Under the pieces are notes generated by a model. That model had not been told where the DNA came from and did not search any database. It worked only from the letters and a program-made list of their open reading frames with translations. 64,000 nt of DNA from Nocardioides sp. L-11A (lineage in GTDB: Bacteria; Actinomycetota; Actinomycetes; Propionibacteriales; Nocardioidaceae), in assembly GCA_029961745.1 (NCBI GenBank), contig CP124680.1, positions 1,054,001 to 1,118,000 of the forward strand. The letters are read 5' to 3'. Positions 1 through 8,566 of the stretch are shown here, in pieces. How positions within the stretch are numbered: position 1 is the first letter of the stretch; each line of letters opens with the position of its first letter. The position numbers and the translations under genes are program-made.

Positions 1-170
1 TGGCCGAGGAGCTCGGCCGGACCTGTCTCGACGTCCTCGGCCCCCAGGCCGCCCTGGCCGGCCGGTACGACGCCGCGATCCGTGTCGCGCCGATGTACGT
101 CATCGGCGGCGGCACCAACGACATCCAGCGCGGCATCATCGCCCGCGGCCTCGGCCTCCCGCGCGAGTGA
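1..170 (+). CDS. Acyl-CoA dehydrogenase, C-terminal fragment (cut by window edge)
   Basis: The reading frame is open from the window edge (codons start at base 3) and stops at 168-170. The visible 55 residues are the C-terminal helical tail of an acyl-CoA dehydrogenase, with the signature GGGTNDIQRGIIARGLGLP. In many family members this stretch reads YEGTxEIQ and carries the catalytic Glu; here Gly-Gly occupies the Tyr-Glu positions, as in many actinobacterial FadE proteins, so a catalytic base would have to lie elsewhere. It overlaps the next gene by GTGA and is probably cotranscribed with it. The start and most of the gene lie outside the window. Confidence 0.85.
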   Translation, partial: AEELGRTCLDVLGPQAALAGRYDAAIRVAPMYVIGGGTNDIQRGIIARGLGLPRE

Positions 171-1144
171 CCATGCGAACGGAGCCCACCGCCCCGGCCT
201 CCCTGCGCGTGGTGCAGCATGCGTACGGCGGCCCGGAGGTTCTCGAGCACGCGGTCGTGGACGTCCCTCGTCCCGGCGCCGGCGAGGTGCTGGTGCGGAT
301 GGCGGCCACCTCGGTCAACCCCATCGACGTCAAGACGCGCGAGGGGAGAGGCGCCGCCGCATCGTTGGGCGCGTTCCCGATCTCCGTGGGCTGGGACGTC
401 GCCGGCATCGTCGAGGCCGTCGGCGAGGGGGTCGCCTCGCTCGTCGCGGGACAGCGGGTCTTCGGCATGCCCCGCTTCCCGCAGCAGGCCGCCTCCTACG
501 CGGGCCATGTCGTGGCTCCCGCGGAGCATCTGGCCGCGCTGCCGGAAGCGGTCGACGCCGCGACCGCCGGCGCCCTGCCGCTCGCCGGCCTGACTGCCCT
601 CTCCGCCGTGCGCGACCTGGCCGAGGCGCGCCCGGGCCGACGGCTGCTCGTTCGTGGCGCGGCGGGCGGCGTGGGCCACCTCGCGGTGCAGATCGCGAAG
701 ATCCTCGGTGCGGAGGTCGTTGCCGTCGACCGTGCCGAGAAGGGGGAGTTCGTCCGAGGGCTCGGGGCGGACGAGTTCCGAGACGACGCCGACGGAGCGT
801 CCGTGGCGCCGGTCGACGCGGTCGTCGATCTGGTCGGCGGCGCCGCCTTGGCGGCGTCCGTGTCGGTGACCGTCCCGGGCGGCGTGGTCGTCTGCGTACC
901 GGGCGGAGCCGATGCCGGCCTGGACGAGCTCGCGGCCCGGGCGGGAGTGCGCGCGCGCCGCGCCGCCGTCCGCCCCGACCGCGACGGCCTGGAGACCCTC
1001 GCCCGCTGGTGCGCGGACGGTGCGCTCCGCGTCCACCTCGCGTCGCGGTTCGCCCTCGAGGACGTCGTCGAGGCGCATCGCGCACTCGCCCGCGGTGGGA
1101 TCCGCGGCAAGATCGGCATCACCGTCGATGCCGGAATCCCATGA
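167..1144 (+). CDS. Zinc-free MDR oxidoreductase (NADPH:quinone reductase-like)
   Basis: A 325-residue medium-chain dehydrogenase/reductase. It has an N-terminal GroES-like domain and a Rossmann domain opening at about residue 164 with GAAGGVGHLAVQ, the NADPH site typical of quinone oxidoreductases and enoyl reductases. The catalytic-zinc Cys/His set and the structural four-Cys lobe of alcohol dehydrogenases are absent, so reduction of an enone or quinone is more likely than alcohol oxidation. The GTG at 167 overlaps the preceding stop; an ATG at 173 is the alternative start. It sits between an acyl-CoA dehydrogenase and a flavin-dependent oxidoreductase. The substrate is unknown. Confidence 0.88.
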   Translation: MTMRTEPTAPASLRVVQHAYGGPEVLEHAVVDVPRPGAGEVLVRMAATSVNPIDVKTREGRGAAASLGAFPISVGWDVAGIVEAVGEGVASLVAGQRVFGMPRFPQQAASYAGHVVAPAEHLAALPEAVDAATAGALPLAGLTALSAVRDLAEARPGRRLLVRGAAGGVGHLAVQIAKILGAEVVAVDRAEKGEFVRGLGADEFRDDADGASVAPVDAVVDLVGGAALAASVSVTVPGGVVVCVPGGADAGLDELAARAGVRARRAAVRPDRDGLETLARWCADGALRVHLASRFALEDVVEAHRALARGGIRGKIGITVDAGIP

Positions 1145-1187
1145 CCCGAGCACCTTCCGTCATTCGACGATCTCACTGGAGGACACC

Positions 1188-2198
1188 ATGTCGCTGAAGT
1201 TCGGCCTCGCCATCATGAACGACTTCCCGCCGGACGTCGTCCCGGCGTCGCGGGTCTCGATGCTGCGCGAGCAGGTCCGCGCGGCCTCCCAGGCCGGGAT
1301 CTCCTCGGTCTGGGTCCTCCAGCACTATCTCGGGAGCATGCCGACGCTGCAGCCGGTCCCGCTGCTCGCCGCGCTCGCCCAGGACGCCGGCGAGATGACG
1401 CTCGGCACCAACATGTTCATCCTCCCGTTGCGTCACCCGGTCGAGGTCGCCGAGGAGTTCGCCACCCTCGACCATCTCACCGGAGGCCGCGCCGTCGCCG
1501 GCTTCGGGATGGGCTACCGGGAGAACGAGTTCGAGTCGTTCGGGATCCCCATGGACGACCGGGTCGGCCGGTACGACGAGGGGGTGCGCCTGATCCGCCA
1601 GCTCTGGACCGGTGAGCAGACGACCTTCGACGGCCAGCACTTCCGCCTGTCGGACCAGCGGATCAGCCTCCCGCCGGTGCAGCCCGGCGGCCCGCAGATC
1701 TGGATCGGCGCGGGCCCCCACAAGAAGGGGGCGGAGCGGGCGGCGCGGCTCGGTGACGCCTGGATCGTCCCGCCCCACGTGACGCCCGAGCGGCTCGCCG
1801 TGGTGCTCGGTCACTATCGCGCGGAGCGGGAGCGTCTCGGCAAGTCCACCTCCGAGCTCGTCGTCCGTCGTGAGCTGGTGCTCGACGACGACCGTGACCG
1901 TGCCCGCGCGATCGGCGTCGCGGCGCGGGGCGCGCTCACCCAGAAGTACGCCGCGTACAACGCCCCGCAGCAGGGCGACGCCTACAAGCACCTGCAGACC
2001 GACCAGGCGGCCGAGGAGGTCGCGGACGCGTCGTACCTGTTCACCGACCCGGCCTCGGCCGTGGCCGCGCTCAAGGACCTGGAGGCCCAGGGCCTGACCC
2101 ACATCGTGCTGCGGATGCAGTGGTACGACCTGGGTCAGGACCAGGTGCTGGCGACGCTGGAGAAGTTCAAGAACGAGGTGCTTCCGGCGTTCCGCTGA
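1188..2198 (+). CDS. LLM-class flavin-dependent oxidoreductase (luciferase-like)
   Basis: A 336-residue TIM-barrel protein of the bacterial luciferase family. It contains the GGRAVAGFGMGYRENEF region and the R-Y-x-E-x-x-x-x-I/L-x-x-L-W pattern common to these FMN- or F420-dependent enzymes. The ATG at 1188 follows CTGGAGGA at good spacing; upstream in-frame codons run into the previous gene. Members are monooxygenases or F420-linked dehydrogenases, and the sequence does not decide which. Last gene of the left-edge operon, 43 bases after the MDR gene. A role in oxidising the cluster substrate is inferred from context. Confidence 0.88.
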   Translation: MSLKFGLAIMNDFPPDVVPASRVSMLREQVRAASQAGISSVWVLQHYLGSMPTLQPVPLLAALAQDAGEMTLGTNMFILPLRHPVEVAEEFATLDHLTGGRAVAGFGMGYRENEFESFGIPMDDRVGRYDEGVRLIRQLWTGEQTTFDGQHFRLSDQRISLPPVQPGGPQIWIGAGPHKKGAERAARLGDAWIVPPHVTPERLAVVLGHYRAERERLGKSTSELVVRRELVLDDDRDRARAIGVAARGALTQKYAAYNAPQQGDAYKHLQTDQAAEEVADASYLFTDPASAVAALKDLEAQGLTHIVLRMQWYDLGQDQVLATLEKFKNEVLPAFR

Positions 2199-2207
2199 GG
2201 CGGTCCG

Positions 2208-2237
2208 GGCCGGCGGTCCCTCACGGAGCCGCCGGCC
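2208..2237. terminator. GC-rich hairpin between convergent genes
   Basis: Perfect 9-bp inverted repeat (2208-2216 with 2229-2237) around a 12-base loop. It lies between the flavoenzyme gene and the oppositely oriented NTF2-like gene and includes that gene's stop codon. There is no T-tract, which is common in actinobacteria. Probably a shared terminator. Confidence 0.45.
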
Positions 2238-2676
2238 ACCCCGTCGCGAGGTCGGTCGCGAGGTGAGGGGTGATCGTCTTGTGCCGGAACCGGGCGACGC
2301 CCTCGGTCACGTCGACGATGTCGAGGTAGGTGCCCCAGCCCAGCCCGCTCGCGGCGGCCTCGCGGGCGGTGAAGACGAAGTACGACGCCACCTCGACGAC
2401 GCCCGGCTCCAGCGGGCGGGTGCGGACGTTCATGATGAAGTGCCGCTTCTCCGAGGCGCCGGCCAGGCGGTCGCGGTAGAACCCGGTGACCGCCTCCCGC
2501 CCGGCGAAGTCGCCGGCCGGGACGCTCAGCACGCCGTCCTCGGCGAAGAGGGCGGCGACCGCCTCCGGCGTCGGGTCGTCGAGCACCTCGGCGTAGGCGT
2601 GCAGCAGGTTGCGGGCGAGCTCGGCCTCCTCGAGCCGGGCGACCCGCTCGAGGAGGGCCTGGAGGTCGGTGGTCAT
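2221..2676 (-). CDS. NTF2/SnoaL-like protein
   Basis: A 151-residue protein with the cone-shaped NTF2-like alpha+beta pattern. An N-terminal helix (LARNLLHAYAEVLD) is followed by the AVAALFAEDGVLSVP strand and the FAGREAVTGFYRDRL helix, then curved-sheet strands including FVFTAR. Such proteins act as small isomerases, dehydratases, hydrolases or subunits, often with bulky hydrophobic substrates such as steroids, and are frequent in terpenoid and steroid catabolic clusters. Its ATG overlaps the stop of the upstream ferredoxin reductase (ATGA), so the two are translationally coupled. The exact reaction cannot be assigned. Confidence 0.82.
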   Translation of the reverse strand: MTTDLQALLERVARLEEAELARNLLHAYAEVLDDPTPEAVAALFAEDGVLSVPAGDFAGREAVTGFYRDRLAGASEKRHFIMNVRTRPLEPGVVEVASYFVFTAREAAASGLGWGTYLDIVDVTEGVARFRHKTITPHLATDLATGWPAAP

Positions 2677-3908
2677 GCCGACACCTTCCTACGCTCCCAG
2701 GGAGCGAGCGCCCGCAGCTCGTCCAGTGGTACGGCGCCGGCGACCGCCGTCCGGCAGCGCATGAGCGGGCCGGGCATGCCGGCGCCCGCGACCGCGCGGA
2801 CCCGGCCGTCCGCGACGTAGGCGACGAGGAAGGCCGCGTCGGCGAAGGAGCCGGCGAGCAGCACGGCCTCGTCCTCGGCCCGCGGGAGGCCCAGGACCTG
2901 CACCTTGGTGTCGTACTGGTCGGTCCACAGGTAGGGGACCTCGGTGTGGGCCCGGCGGGGTGCGCCGCGCAGGTCGGCCAGCACGTTGCGGGCCACCGTG
3001 GCGGCGAGGTCGCCGGCGGCGGTCCAGTGCTCGAGCCGGAGCCGGCCGCCGCGGGGGCCGGGCACGGAGGCGACGTCGCCGACCGCCCACACCCCGGCGG
3101 CCGAGGCGGCCCCGTCGGCGTCGACGACCACGCCGTCGGTGACCGCGAGACCGGAGTCGCGCAGCCAGGCGACGTCGGGGGTGCCGCCGACCGCCGTGAC
3201 GACGAGGTCGGTCTCCCAGCGCGAGCCGTCGTCGAGGGTCGCGGCGCGCACGCGCCCCGCGTCGTCCTGTTCCAGGCCGGCCACGGTCGTGCCCAGGTGG
3301 GTCCGCACGCCGTGCTCGCGGTGCAGGGCGCCGACGAACGCGCCGACCTCCTCGCCCACGACGCGGTGCAGCGGCTGCGGCAGCGGCTCGACCAGGTCGA
3401 CCGCGAGGCCGCGGGTGCGCAGCGCCGCGGCGATCTCGCTGCCGAGCACGCCGGCGCCGACGACGGTGGCGTGGGCCGCGCCCTCGGCCGCGTCGCGCAG
3501 GGCGAGGCAGTCGTCGTAGGTGCGCAGGGTGTGGACGCCGGGGACGCCGGCCCACCCGGGGACGTCGCGCGCGATCAGGCCCGTCGCGACGACGATGTGC
3601 TCGCCCTCCACGACCGCGCCGTCGGCGAGGGTGACCGTCCGACGGGCGGCGTCGAGGGCGGTCGCCCGCACGCCGATGCGCAGGTCGAGGTCGAGCTCGG
3701 CGTACCGGTCCGCGGCGCGCAGCAGGGGCGGCGCGACGGGCCCCGGATCGACCAGCAGCGCCTTGGACAGGGGCGGGCGATCGTAGGGCAGGTGCTCCTC
3801 GGCGCCGACGAGGGTCAGGGCACCGTCGTACCCCTCGCGGCGCAGCCGCTCGGCGGTCCGGAGGCCGGCGAGGCCGGCGCCGACGATCACGACACGTGCT
3901 GGTTCCAT
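2673..3908 (-). CDS. FAD/NAD(P)-dependent ferredoxin reductase
   Basis: A 411-residue flavoprotein of the rubredoxin/ferredoxin reductase type. Residues 10-15 are the FAD dinucleotide motif GAGLAG; HLPYDRPPLSK is typical of the family; a second NAD(P) motif follows at VVGAGVLGSE; and GVWAVGDVA is the C-terminal FAD contact. It probably passes electrons from NAD(P)H to the ferredoxin at 17693-17908, which serves the P450 at 16490. That link is inferred, since this is the only such reductase in the window. The ATG at 3908 is followed downstream by the NTF2-like gene. It is divergent from the aldehyde dehydrogenase. Confidence 0.92.
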   Translation of the reverse strand: MEPARVVIVGAGLAGLRTAERLRREGYDGALTLVGAEEHLPYDRPPLSKALLVDPGPVAPPLLRAADRYAELDLDLRIGVRATALDAARRTVTLADGAVVEGEHIVVATGLIARDVPGWAGVPGVHTLRTYDDCLALRDAAEGAAHATVVGAGVLGSEIAAALRTRGLAVDLVEPLPQPLHRVVGEEVGAFVGALHREHGVRTHLGTTVAGLEQDDAGRVRAATLDDGSRWETDLVVTAVGGTPDVAWLRDSGLAVTDGVVVDADGAASAAGVWAVGDVASVPGPRGGRLRLEHWTAAGDLAATVARNVLADLRGAPRRAHTEVPYLWTDQYDTKVQVLGLPRAEDEAVLLAGSFADAAFLVAYVADGRVRAVAGAGMPGPLMRCRTAVAGAVPLDELRALAPWERRKVSA

Positions 3909-4019
3909 GGACGGGACTCCTCGTTCTGTGGCTGGCGTCACGCCGCACGATACGGTATGTTTCATTATCAGCAATAGACACCCGTGAGGCGATCCGTCGC
4001 CAGAGGGAGGCCCGACTCC
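3909..4019. promoter_or_regulatory. Divergent promoter region, reductase / aldehyde dehydrogenase
   Basis: 111 bases between divergent starts. An AT-rich pocket (3954-3978) stands out; read on the minus strand it contains GCTGATAATGAAACAT, related to motifs in front of other operons here. The GAGGGAGG just before 4020 is the ribosome-binding site that decides the aldehyde dehydrogenase start. No clear sigma-70 box pair could be fixed. Confidence 0.5.
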
Positions 4020-5471
4020 ATGTCGTTGAGCGACCGGCCCGAGCTGTTCATCGGTGGCACCTGGCAGCCGCCCCGCGGTGGGGAGGTGGTCGAGGTCCGC
4101 AACCCGGCGACGCGAGAACTCGTCGCAACGGCCGCGCTGGCCGCCCCGGCGGACGTGGATGCCGCGGTCGCGGCCGCCCGCACGTCGTTCGACTCCGGCG
4201 TCTGGGCCCGCACCTCGCCCGAGGAGCGGGCCGAGGTGCTGCTCCGCGCGGCCGACCACCTGGAGAAGCGAGCGGCCGAGCTGGCCGTCAGCATCACCTC
4301 CGAGCTCGGCTGCCCCCTGTGGTTCAGCGAGATGGCGCACGTGCCGAACCCGATCCGGCACACGCGCTACTACGCCGAGCACACCCGCTCCTTCGCCTAC
4401 GACGAGGTCCGTACGGACGGCCGCAACACCAGCCTGGTCACCCAGGAGCCGGTCGGCGTCGTCGCCGCGATCACGCCGTGGAACGGACCGCTCAGCACCC
4501 CGTCCCTGAAGATCACGCCGGCGCTCGCCGCCGGCTGCTCGGTCGTGCTCAAGCCGCCGCCGGAGACCCCGCTGACGGCGTACGCCTTCGCCGACGCGCT
4601 GCTCGAGGCCGGACTCCCCGAGGGCGTCTTGAGCATCATCCCGGGCGACCGGGAGGCGGGGGAGCACCTCGTCGAGCACCCGGACGTCGACAAGATCGCC
4701 TTCACCGGCAGCAGCCTCGCCGGCAAGAAGATCATGGCCGCCGCCGCCCAGCGGGTCGCCCGGGTCACGCTCGAGCTCGGCGGCAAGTCCGCCGCCATCG
4801 TGCTCGACGACGCCGATCCGTCGGTCGTGGTGCCCGCGCTGCTGCCCATGGCCATGATGGTCAACGGCCAGGCCTGCATCGCCCAGACCCGGGTGCTCGT
4901 GCCCCGCTCCCGCGAGGCCGCGTTCGTCGACGCCCTCGCCGCGGCCATGGCCGCCCAGCGGGTCGGCGACCCGATGGCCGCCGACACCAAGATCGGTCCC
5001 ATGGTCAGCGAGCGCCAGCGCGACCGCGTCGCCGGCTACATCACCCTCGGCCGCGAGGAGGGCGCCCGCGTGGTCACCGGCGGGGAGACCCTCACCCTGC
5101 CGCCGGAGCTGGCGGGCGGCTGGTTCGTGCCGCCCACCCTGCTCGCCGGCGTCGACAACGGGATGCGGGTGGCCCAGGAGGAGATCTTCGGTCCCGTCGT
5201 CGCCGTCATCGCCTACGACGACGAGGACGACGCCGTGCGCATCGCCAACGACTCGGTCTACGGCCTCTCGGGCTCGGTCTGGAGCGCCGACGACGACCGC
5301 GCGGTCGCCGTCGCGCGGCGGGTCCGCACCGGCATGGTGAGCATCAACGGCCGCCCGCAGGCCTACGGTTCGCCGTTCGGCGGCTTCAAGCAGTCCGGCA
5401 TCGGCCGGGAGATGGGCCCCGAGGGCTTCGCCGCGTTCCTGGAGACCAAGTCGATCGCGATCGGCTCGTGA
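4020..5471 (+). CDS. NAD(P)-dependent aldehyde dehydrogenase
   Basis: A 483-residue aldehyde dehydrogenase of ordinary length. The nucleophile is Cys286 in GQACIAQTR, the general base Glu lies in LELGGKSA, and the cofactor region includes TPWNGP and FTGSS. FGPVVAV and the C-terminal SPFGGFKQSG complete the family pattern. The ATG at 4020 is chosen because a strong GAGGGAGG precedes it; a longer frame from 3984 would swallow that site. Leads an operon with an SDR and an acyl-CoA synthetase, so an alcohol-to-aldehyde-to-acid-to-CoA route is plausible. The aldehyde substrate is unknown. Confidence 0.95.
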   Translation: MSLSDRPELFIGGTWQPPRGGEVVEVRNPATRELVATAALAAPADVDAAVAAARTSFDSGVWARTSPEERAEVLLRAADHLEKRAAELAVSITSELGCPLWFSEMAHVPNPIRHTRYYAEHTRSFAYDEVRTDGRNTSLVTQEPVGVVAAITPWNGPLSTPSLKITPALAAGCSVVLKPPPETPLTAYAFADALLEAGLPEGVLSIIPGDREAGEHLVEHPDVDKIAFTGSSLAGKKIMAAAAQRVARVTLELGGKSAAIVLDDADPSVVVPALLPMAMMVNGQACIAQTRVLVPRSREAAFVDALAAAMAAQRVGDPMAADTKIGPMVSERQRDRVAGYITLGREEGARVVTGGETLTLPPELAGGWFVPPTLLAGVDNGMRVAQEEIFGPVVAVIAYDDEDDAVRIANDSVYGLSGSVWSADDDRAVAVARRVRTGMVSINGRPQAYGSPFGGFKQSGIGREMGPEGFAAFLETKSIAIGS

Positions 5472-6337
5472 CCGGACCGCGCGGGCGCCTCGCCGGCAAG
5501 GTCGCTGTCGTGACCGGCGGCGCCAGCGGCATCGGCGCGGGCACCGTGCGGGCCTTCCACGCCGAGGGGGCCAGCGTCGTCGTCGCCGACCTGCAGGTGG
5601 CGGCGGGAGAGGCACTCGCCGCCGAGCTCGGCGAGCGCGTCGTGTTCCGGCGCACCGACGTCACCGACGAGGCCTCGGTCAGCGCCGCGGTCGACGCCGC
5701 GGTCGAGAGCTTCGGACGGCTCGACGTCATGTTCAACAACGCCGGCATCATCGGTGCCGTCGGCCCGATCGACCGCACCCGCACCGAGGACGCCGACCTC
5801 ACCATCGCCGTGAACCTGCGCGGGGTCCTGCTCGGGATGAAGCACGCGGCGCGGGTGATGAAGCCGCAGGGATCGGGTGTCATCATCTCCACCTCCAGCC
5901 CCGCCGGCGTGATGGGTGGTGTCGGCGCCCATGTCTACAGCGCCGTCAAGGCCGGCATCATCGGCCTCTCGCACTCCGTCGCCGCCGAGCTGCGGACCTT
6001 CGGCGTCCGCGCCAACGTCGTCATCCCGGGGGCCGTGGTCTCGCAGATGACCGCCGACCTGGTCGCGGGCGACGCCTCCGACCTGGCCGGGGCCGAGGCG
6101 GCCCTGGACCGCTCCCGCTACATGGGCCGCCCCCTGCAGCCCGCCGACGTGGCGGCCGGCGTCGTCTACCTCGCCAGCGACGAGGCCGCGTTCGTGACCG
6201 GCATCGTGTTGCCGATCGACGCCGGCATGACCGGCGCCGGCGGACCGTCGCCGATGGCCGACGAGAAGTACGCCGACCAGGCCGGCCGCCGCGAGGCCGG
6301 CCGCCGGGTCGGCCGGACCAGCCCCGAGGAGGAGTGA
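5468..6337 (+). CDS. SDR family oxidoreductase
   Basis: A 289-residue classical short-chain dehydrogenase. It has the TGGASGIG nucleotide motif near the N-terminus, NNAG, and the catalytic YxxxK in HVYSAVKAG. The GTG at 5468 overlaps the preceding stop (GTGA), so it is coupled to the aldehyde dehydrogenase. About 30 extra C-terminal residues, rich in Arg and Glu, extend past the usual SDR end. Likely oxidises a secondary alcohol or reduces the matching ketone; the substrate is not evident. Confidence 0.92.
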   Translation: MTGPRGRLAGKVAVVTGGASGIGAGTVRAFHAEGASVVVADLQVAAGEALAAELGERVVFRRTDVTDEASVSAAVDAAVESFGRLDVMFNNAGIIGAVGPIDRTRTEDADLTIAVNLRGVLLGMKHAARVMKPQGSGVIISTSSPAGVMGGVGAHVYSAVKAGIIGLSHSVAAELRTFGVRANVVIPGAVVSQMTADLVAGDASDLAGAEAALDRSRYMGRPLQPADVAAGVVYLASDEAAFVTGIVLPIDAGMTGAGGPSPMADEKYADQAGRREAGRRVGRTSPEEE

Positions 6338-6340
6338 TCC

Positions 6341-8488
6341 GTGGTCACCCGTGAGTCCGTCGACGCCCTGCTGAATCCCCGCACCTTCGCGCTCGTCGGC
6401 GCGAGCGACAAGTCGACCTTCTCGACCCTCGTGCACACCAACCTGGTGGCCGCCGGTCACCAGGACCGCACCTTCCTGGTGAACCCGCGCCGAGCCGAGG
6501 TGCACGGGCGCGCCACGCATCCGACCTGCGTCGCGGCAGCCGAGGCGGCCGGCCGGCCGATCGACCTGGTGCACGTCATGGTCCCCGCCGCCGCGGCGGC
6601 CGACGCGCTGCGCGACGCCGCCGCCGCGGGTGCCCGCGCCGCGGTCGTGCTCAGCTCCGGCTGGTCCGAGACCGGGCCGGAGGGCCGGGTCCGGCAGGAC
6701 GAGCTCGTGGCCCTCGCCGACGAGCTCGGCATCGCGATGCTCGGGCCCAATGTCCTCGGCCTCGTCAACGTGGCCGCGGGCATCCCCGCGATGGCGCTGT
6801 CCGACCCGCCGACCGAGGCCGGCCCGGTCGCCCTGGTCTCCCAGAGCGGCGCGAGCTGCGGGGCGATGAAGGAGTTCGCGGCGATGGCCGGGGTCGGCCT
6901 GTCCCACGTCCTCACCGTCGGCAACGAGGCCATGGTCACCGTCGGCCACCTCGTCGACGCCCTCGTCGACGACGACGGCGTGCGTGCGGTCGCCGTCTTC
7001 ATGGAGAGCATCAAGCAGCCCGAGATCTTCGCGGCGGCCGCGCGCCGCGCCGCCGCCGCGGGCAAGGCGGTGGTCGTGCTCAAGGCCGGCCGCAGCGAGC
7101 TCGCCGCGCGGGCCGCGGCCTCCCACACCGGCGCGCTCGTCGGCGACGACCGGGTGGTGGACGCGATGCTCGCCGACCTCGCCGTGATCCGGGTCGACAC
7201 CATCGAGGAGATGCTGGTGACCGCCGGGATCGCCGCCCACACCGGTCCGCTGACGCGCCCGGGCATCGGCGTCGTGTCGATCTCGGGCGGCGCCTGCGAC
7301 ATCGTCGCCGACCTCGCCGATGCGGTCGGGGCCGAGCTGCCCGAGCTGTCGTCGGCCACGACGGCGGCGCTGCGCGCGCGGATGCCGGACTTCGGCCACG
7401 CCCACAACCCCCTCGACATCACGGGCGCGGCGATCATCGACCCCACCCTGTGGACCGACTCCGTCACGGCCGTCGGCACCGACCCGTCGGTCGGCGCGGT
7501 GCTCGCGGTCAACAGCCTGCCGTGGCGCGAGGACGGCAAGCCGTTCTACGGCCAGCGCTTCGTCGACGCGATCGGCGCGGGCGCGGCCGCCTCCGACGTC
7601 CCGGTCCTCTACGTCACCCAGACCAGCCAACCGGTCGGTCCCGAGGCGCGTGAGGTGCTCCGCTCCGGCGGCATCGACCACGTCGTGCCGGGACTCCGGC
7701 TGGCGGTCGACGGGGTCGCCCGGGTCGCGCTGTGGTCGGCCCGCAGGGAGCTCCCGCGACCGCGCGCCGGTGCGCTGGACCTCCCCGAGATCGGCCGGCT
7801 GAGCCCGCAACGGCCGCTGTCCGAGGCCGAGGCCCGGACCCTGCTGGAGGCCGCGGGCGTGCCGACGGTCCCGTCGTGGCACGTGCGCTCCCCCGACGAC
7901 GCGGCCAAGGCCGCGGCCGAGTCCGGTGCGCCGCTCGCGATGAAGATCGTCTCCGCCGACATCGGGCACAAGAGCGACATCGGCGGCGTCCGCCTGGGCG
8001 TCGACCCCGCGGCCGCGGCGGCGACGTACGACGACCTCGTGGCGACCTGCGCCGCCGCTCGGCCGGACGCGCGGCTCGACGGTGTGCTGATGTCGCCCAT
8101 GCGGGCGCCTGCCACCGAGCTCCTCGTCGGGGTGACGCGGGACGAGGACTGGGGCCTGCTGCTGGCCGTCGGACTGGGCGGCGTCCTGGTCGAGGTCCTC
8201 GACGACGTCGCGCTGGCGCCGCTGCCGGTCGACGAGTCGACCGTGCTGCGCATGCTCGCCGGCCTGCGCGGCTCGGCCCTCCTCGACGGCGTCCGGGGCC
8301 GGCCCGCCGCCGACCGTGCCGCGATCGCCGGCGCCGTGGCCGGGATCGGTCGGCTCGCCGAGGCGATGGCCGCGGCACACGGCGCCGCCTTCGACGGGCT
8401 GGAGGTCAACCCGCTGCGGGTCGACGGCGGCCTCGTCGAGGCGCTCGACGCCCTCGTCACCTGGTCCGGCACGCCCGGCCAGCCCTGA
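6341..8488 (+). CDS. NDP-forming acyl-CoA synthetase (acetate-CoA ligase family)
   Basis: A 715-residue fusion. It begins with a CoA-binding Rossmann domain (FALVGASDKSTF near the start), followed by succinyl-CoA-synthetase-like flavodoxin domains with LVSQSGASCG and the phospho-His region SHTGAL. A C-terminal ATP-grasp domain starts at about residue 490. The family makes acyl-CoA from acid, CoA and ATP through a phosphohistidine, forming ADP. The GTG at 6341 follows GAGGAGGAG; the previous stop is 3 bases away. With the aldehyde dehydrogenase it could convert an aldehyde to its CoA ester. This gives the cluster a second activation route besides the AMP-forming ligase at 25095. Confidence 0.92.
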   Translation: MVTRESVDALLNPRTFALVGASDKSTFSTLVHTNLVAAGHQDRTFLVNPRRAEVHGRATHPTCVAAAEAAGRPIDLVHVMVPAAAAADALRDAAAAGARAAVVLSSGWSETGPEGRVRQDELVALADELGIAMLGPNVLGLVNVAAGIPAMALSDPPTEAGPVALVSQSGASCGAMKEFAAMAGVGLSHVLTVGNEAMVTVGHLVDALVDDDGVRAVAVFMESIKQPEIFAAAARRAAAAGKAVVVLKAGRSELAARAAASHTGALVGDDRVVDAMLADLAVIRVDTIEEMLVTAGIAAHTGPLTRPGIGVVSISGGACDIVADLADAVGAELPELSSATTAALRARMPDFGHAHNPLDITGAAIIDPTLWTDSVTAVGTDPSVGAVLAVNSLPWREDGKPFYGQRFVDAIGAGAAASDVPVLYVTQTSQPVGPEAREVLRSGGIDHVVPGLRLAVDGVARVALWSARRELPRPRAGALDLPEIGRLSPQRPLSEAEARTLLEAAGVPTVPSWHVRSPDDAAKAAAESGAPLAMKIVSADIGHKSDIGGVRLGVDPAAAAATYDDLVATCAAARPDARLDGVLMSPMRAPATELLVGVTRDEDWGLLLAVGLGGVLVEVLDDVALAPLPVDESTVLRMLAGLRGSALLDGVRGRPAADRAAIAGAVAGIGRLAEAMAAAHGAAFDGLEVNPLRVDGGLVEALDALVTWSGTPGQP

Positions 8489-8489
8489 G

Positions 8490-8545
8490 ATCACCGAGAC
8501 CAGACCACCGAGACCAGACCACCGAGACCAGACCACCGAGACCAC
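8490..8545. repeat. 14-bp tandem repeat, about four copies
   Basis: Four consecutive units of ACCACCGAGACCAG at 8490, 8504, 8518 and 8532; the first and last carry small changes. They start just after the acyl-CoA synthetase stop and end about 20 bases before the next gene. With a 14-base period each frame is sampled in turn. The units are contiguous, so this is not a CRISPR array. Confidence 0.9.
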
Positions 8546-8566
8546 GGACCGAGGAGGACGCACGGA

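Noticed and set aside
3984..4019. Upstream start for the aldehyde dehydrogenase
   Set aside because: The strong GAGGGAGG site lies inside this stretch at correct spacing for the ATG at 4020.
2673..5615. 980-codon minus-strand frame reading through the reductase into the aldehyde dehydrogenase region
   Set aside because: Only the part to 3908 is the ferredoxin reductase. The upstream half is antisense to the aldehyde dehydrogenase and would cross the divergent promoter.
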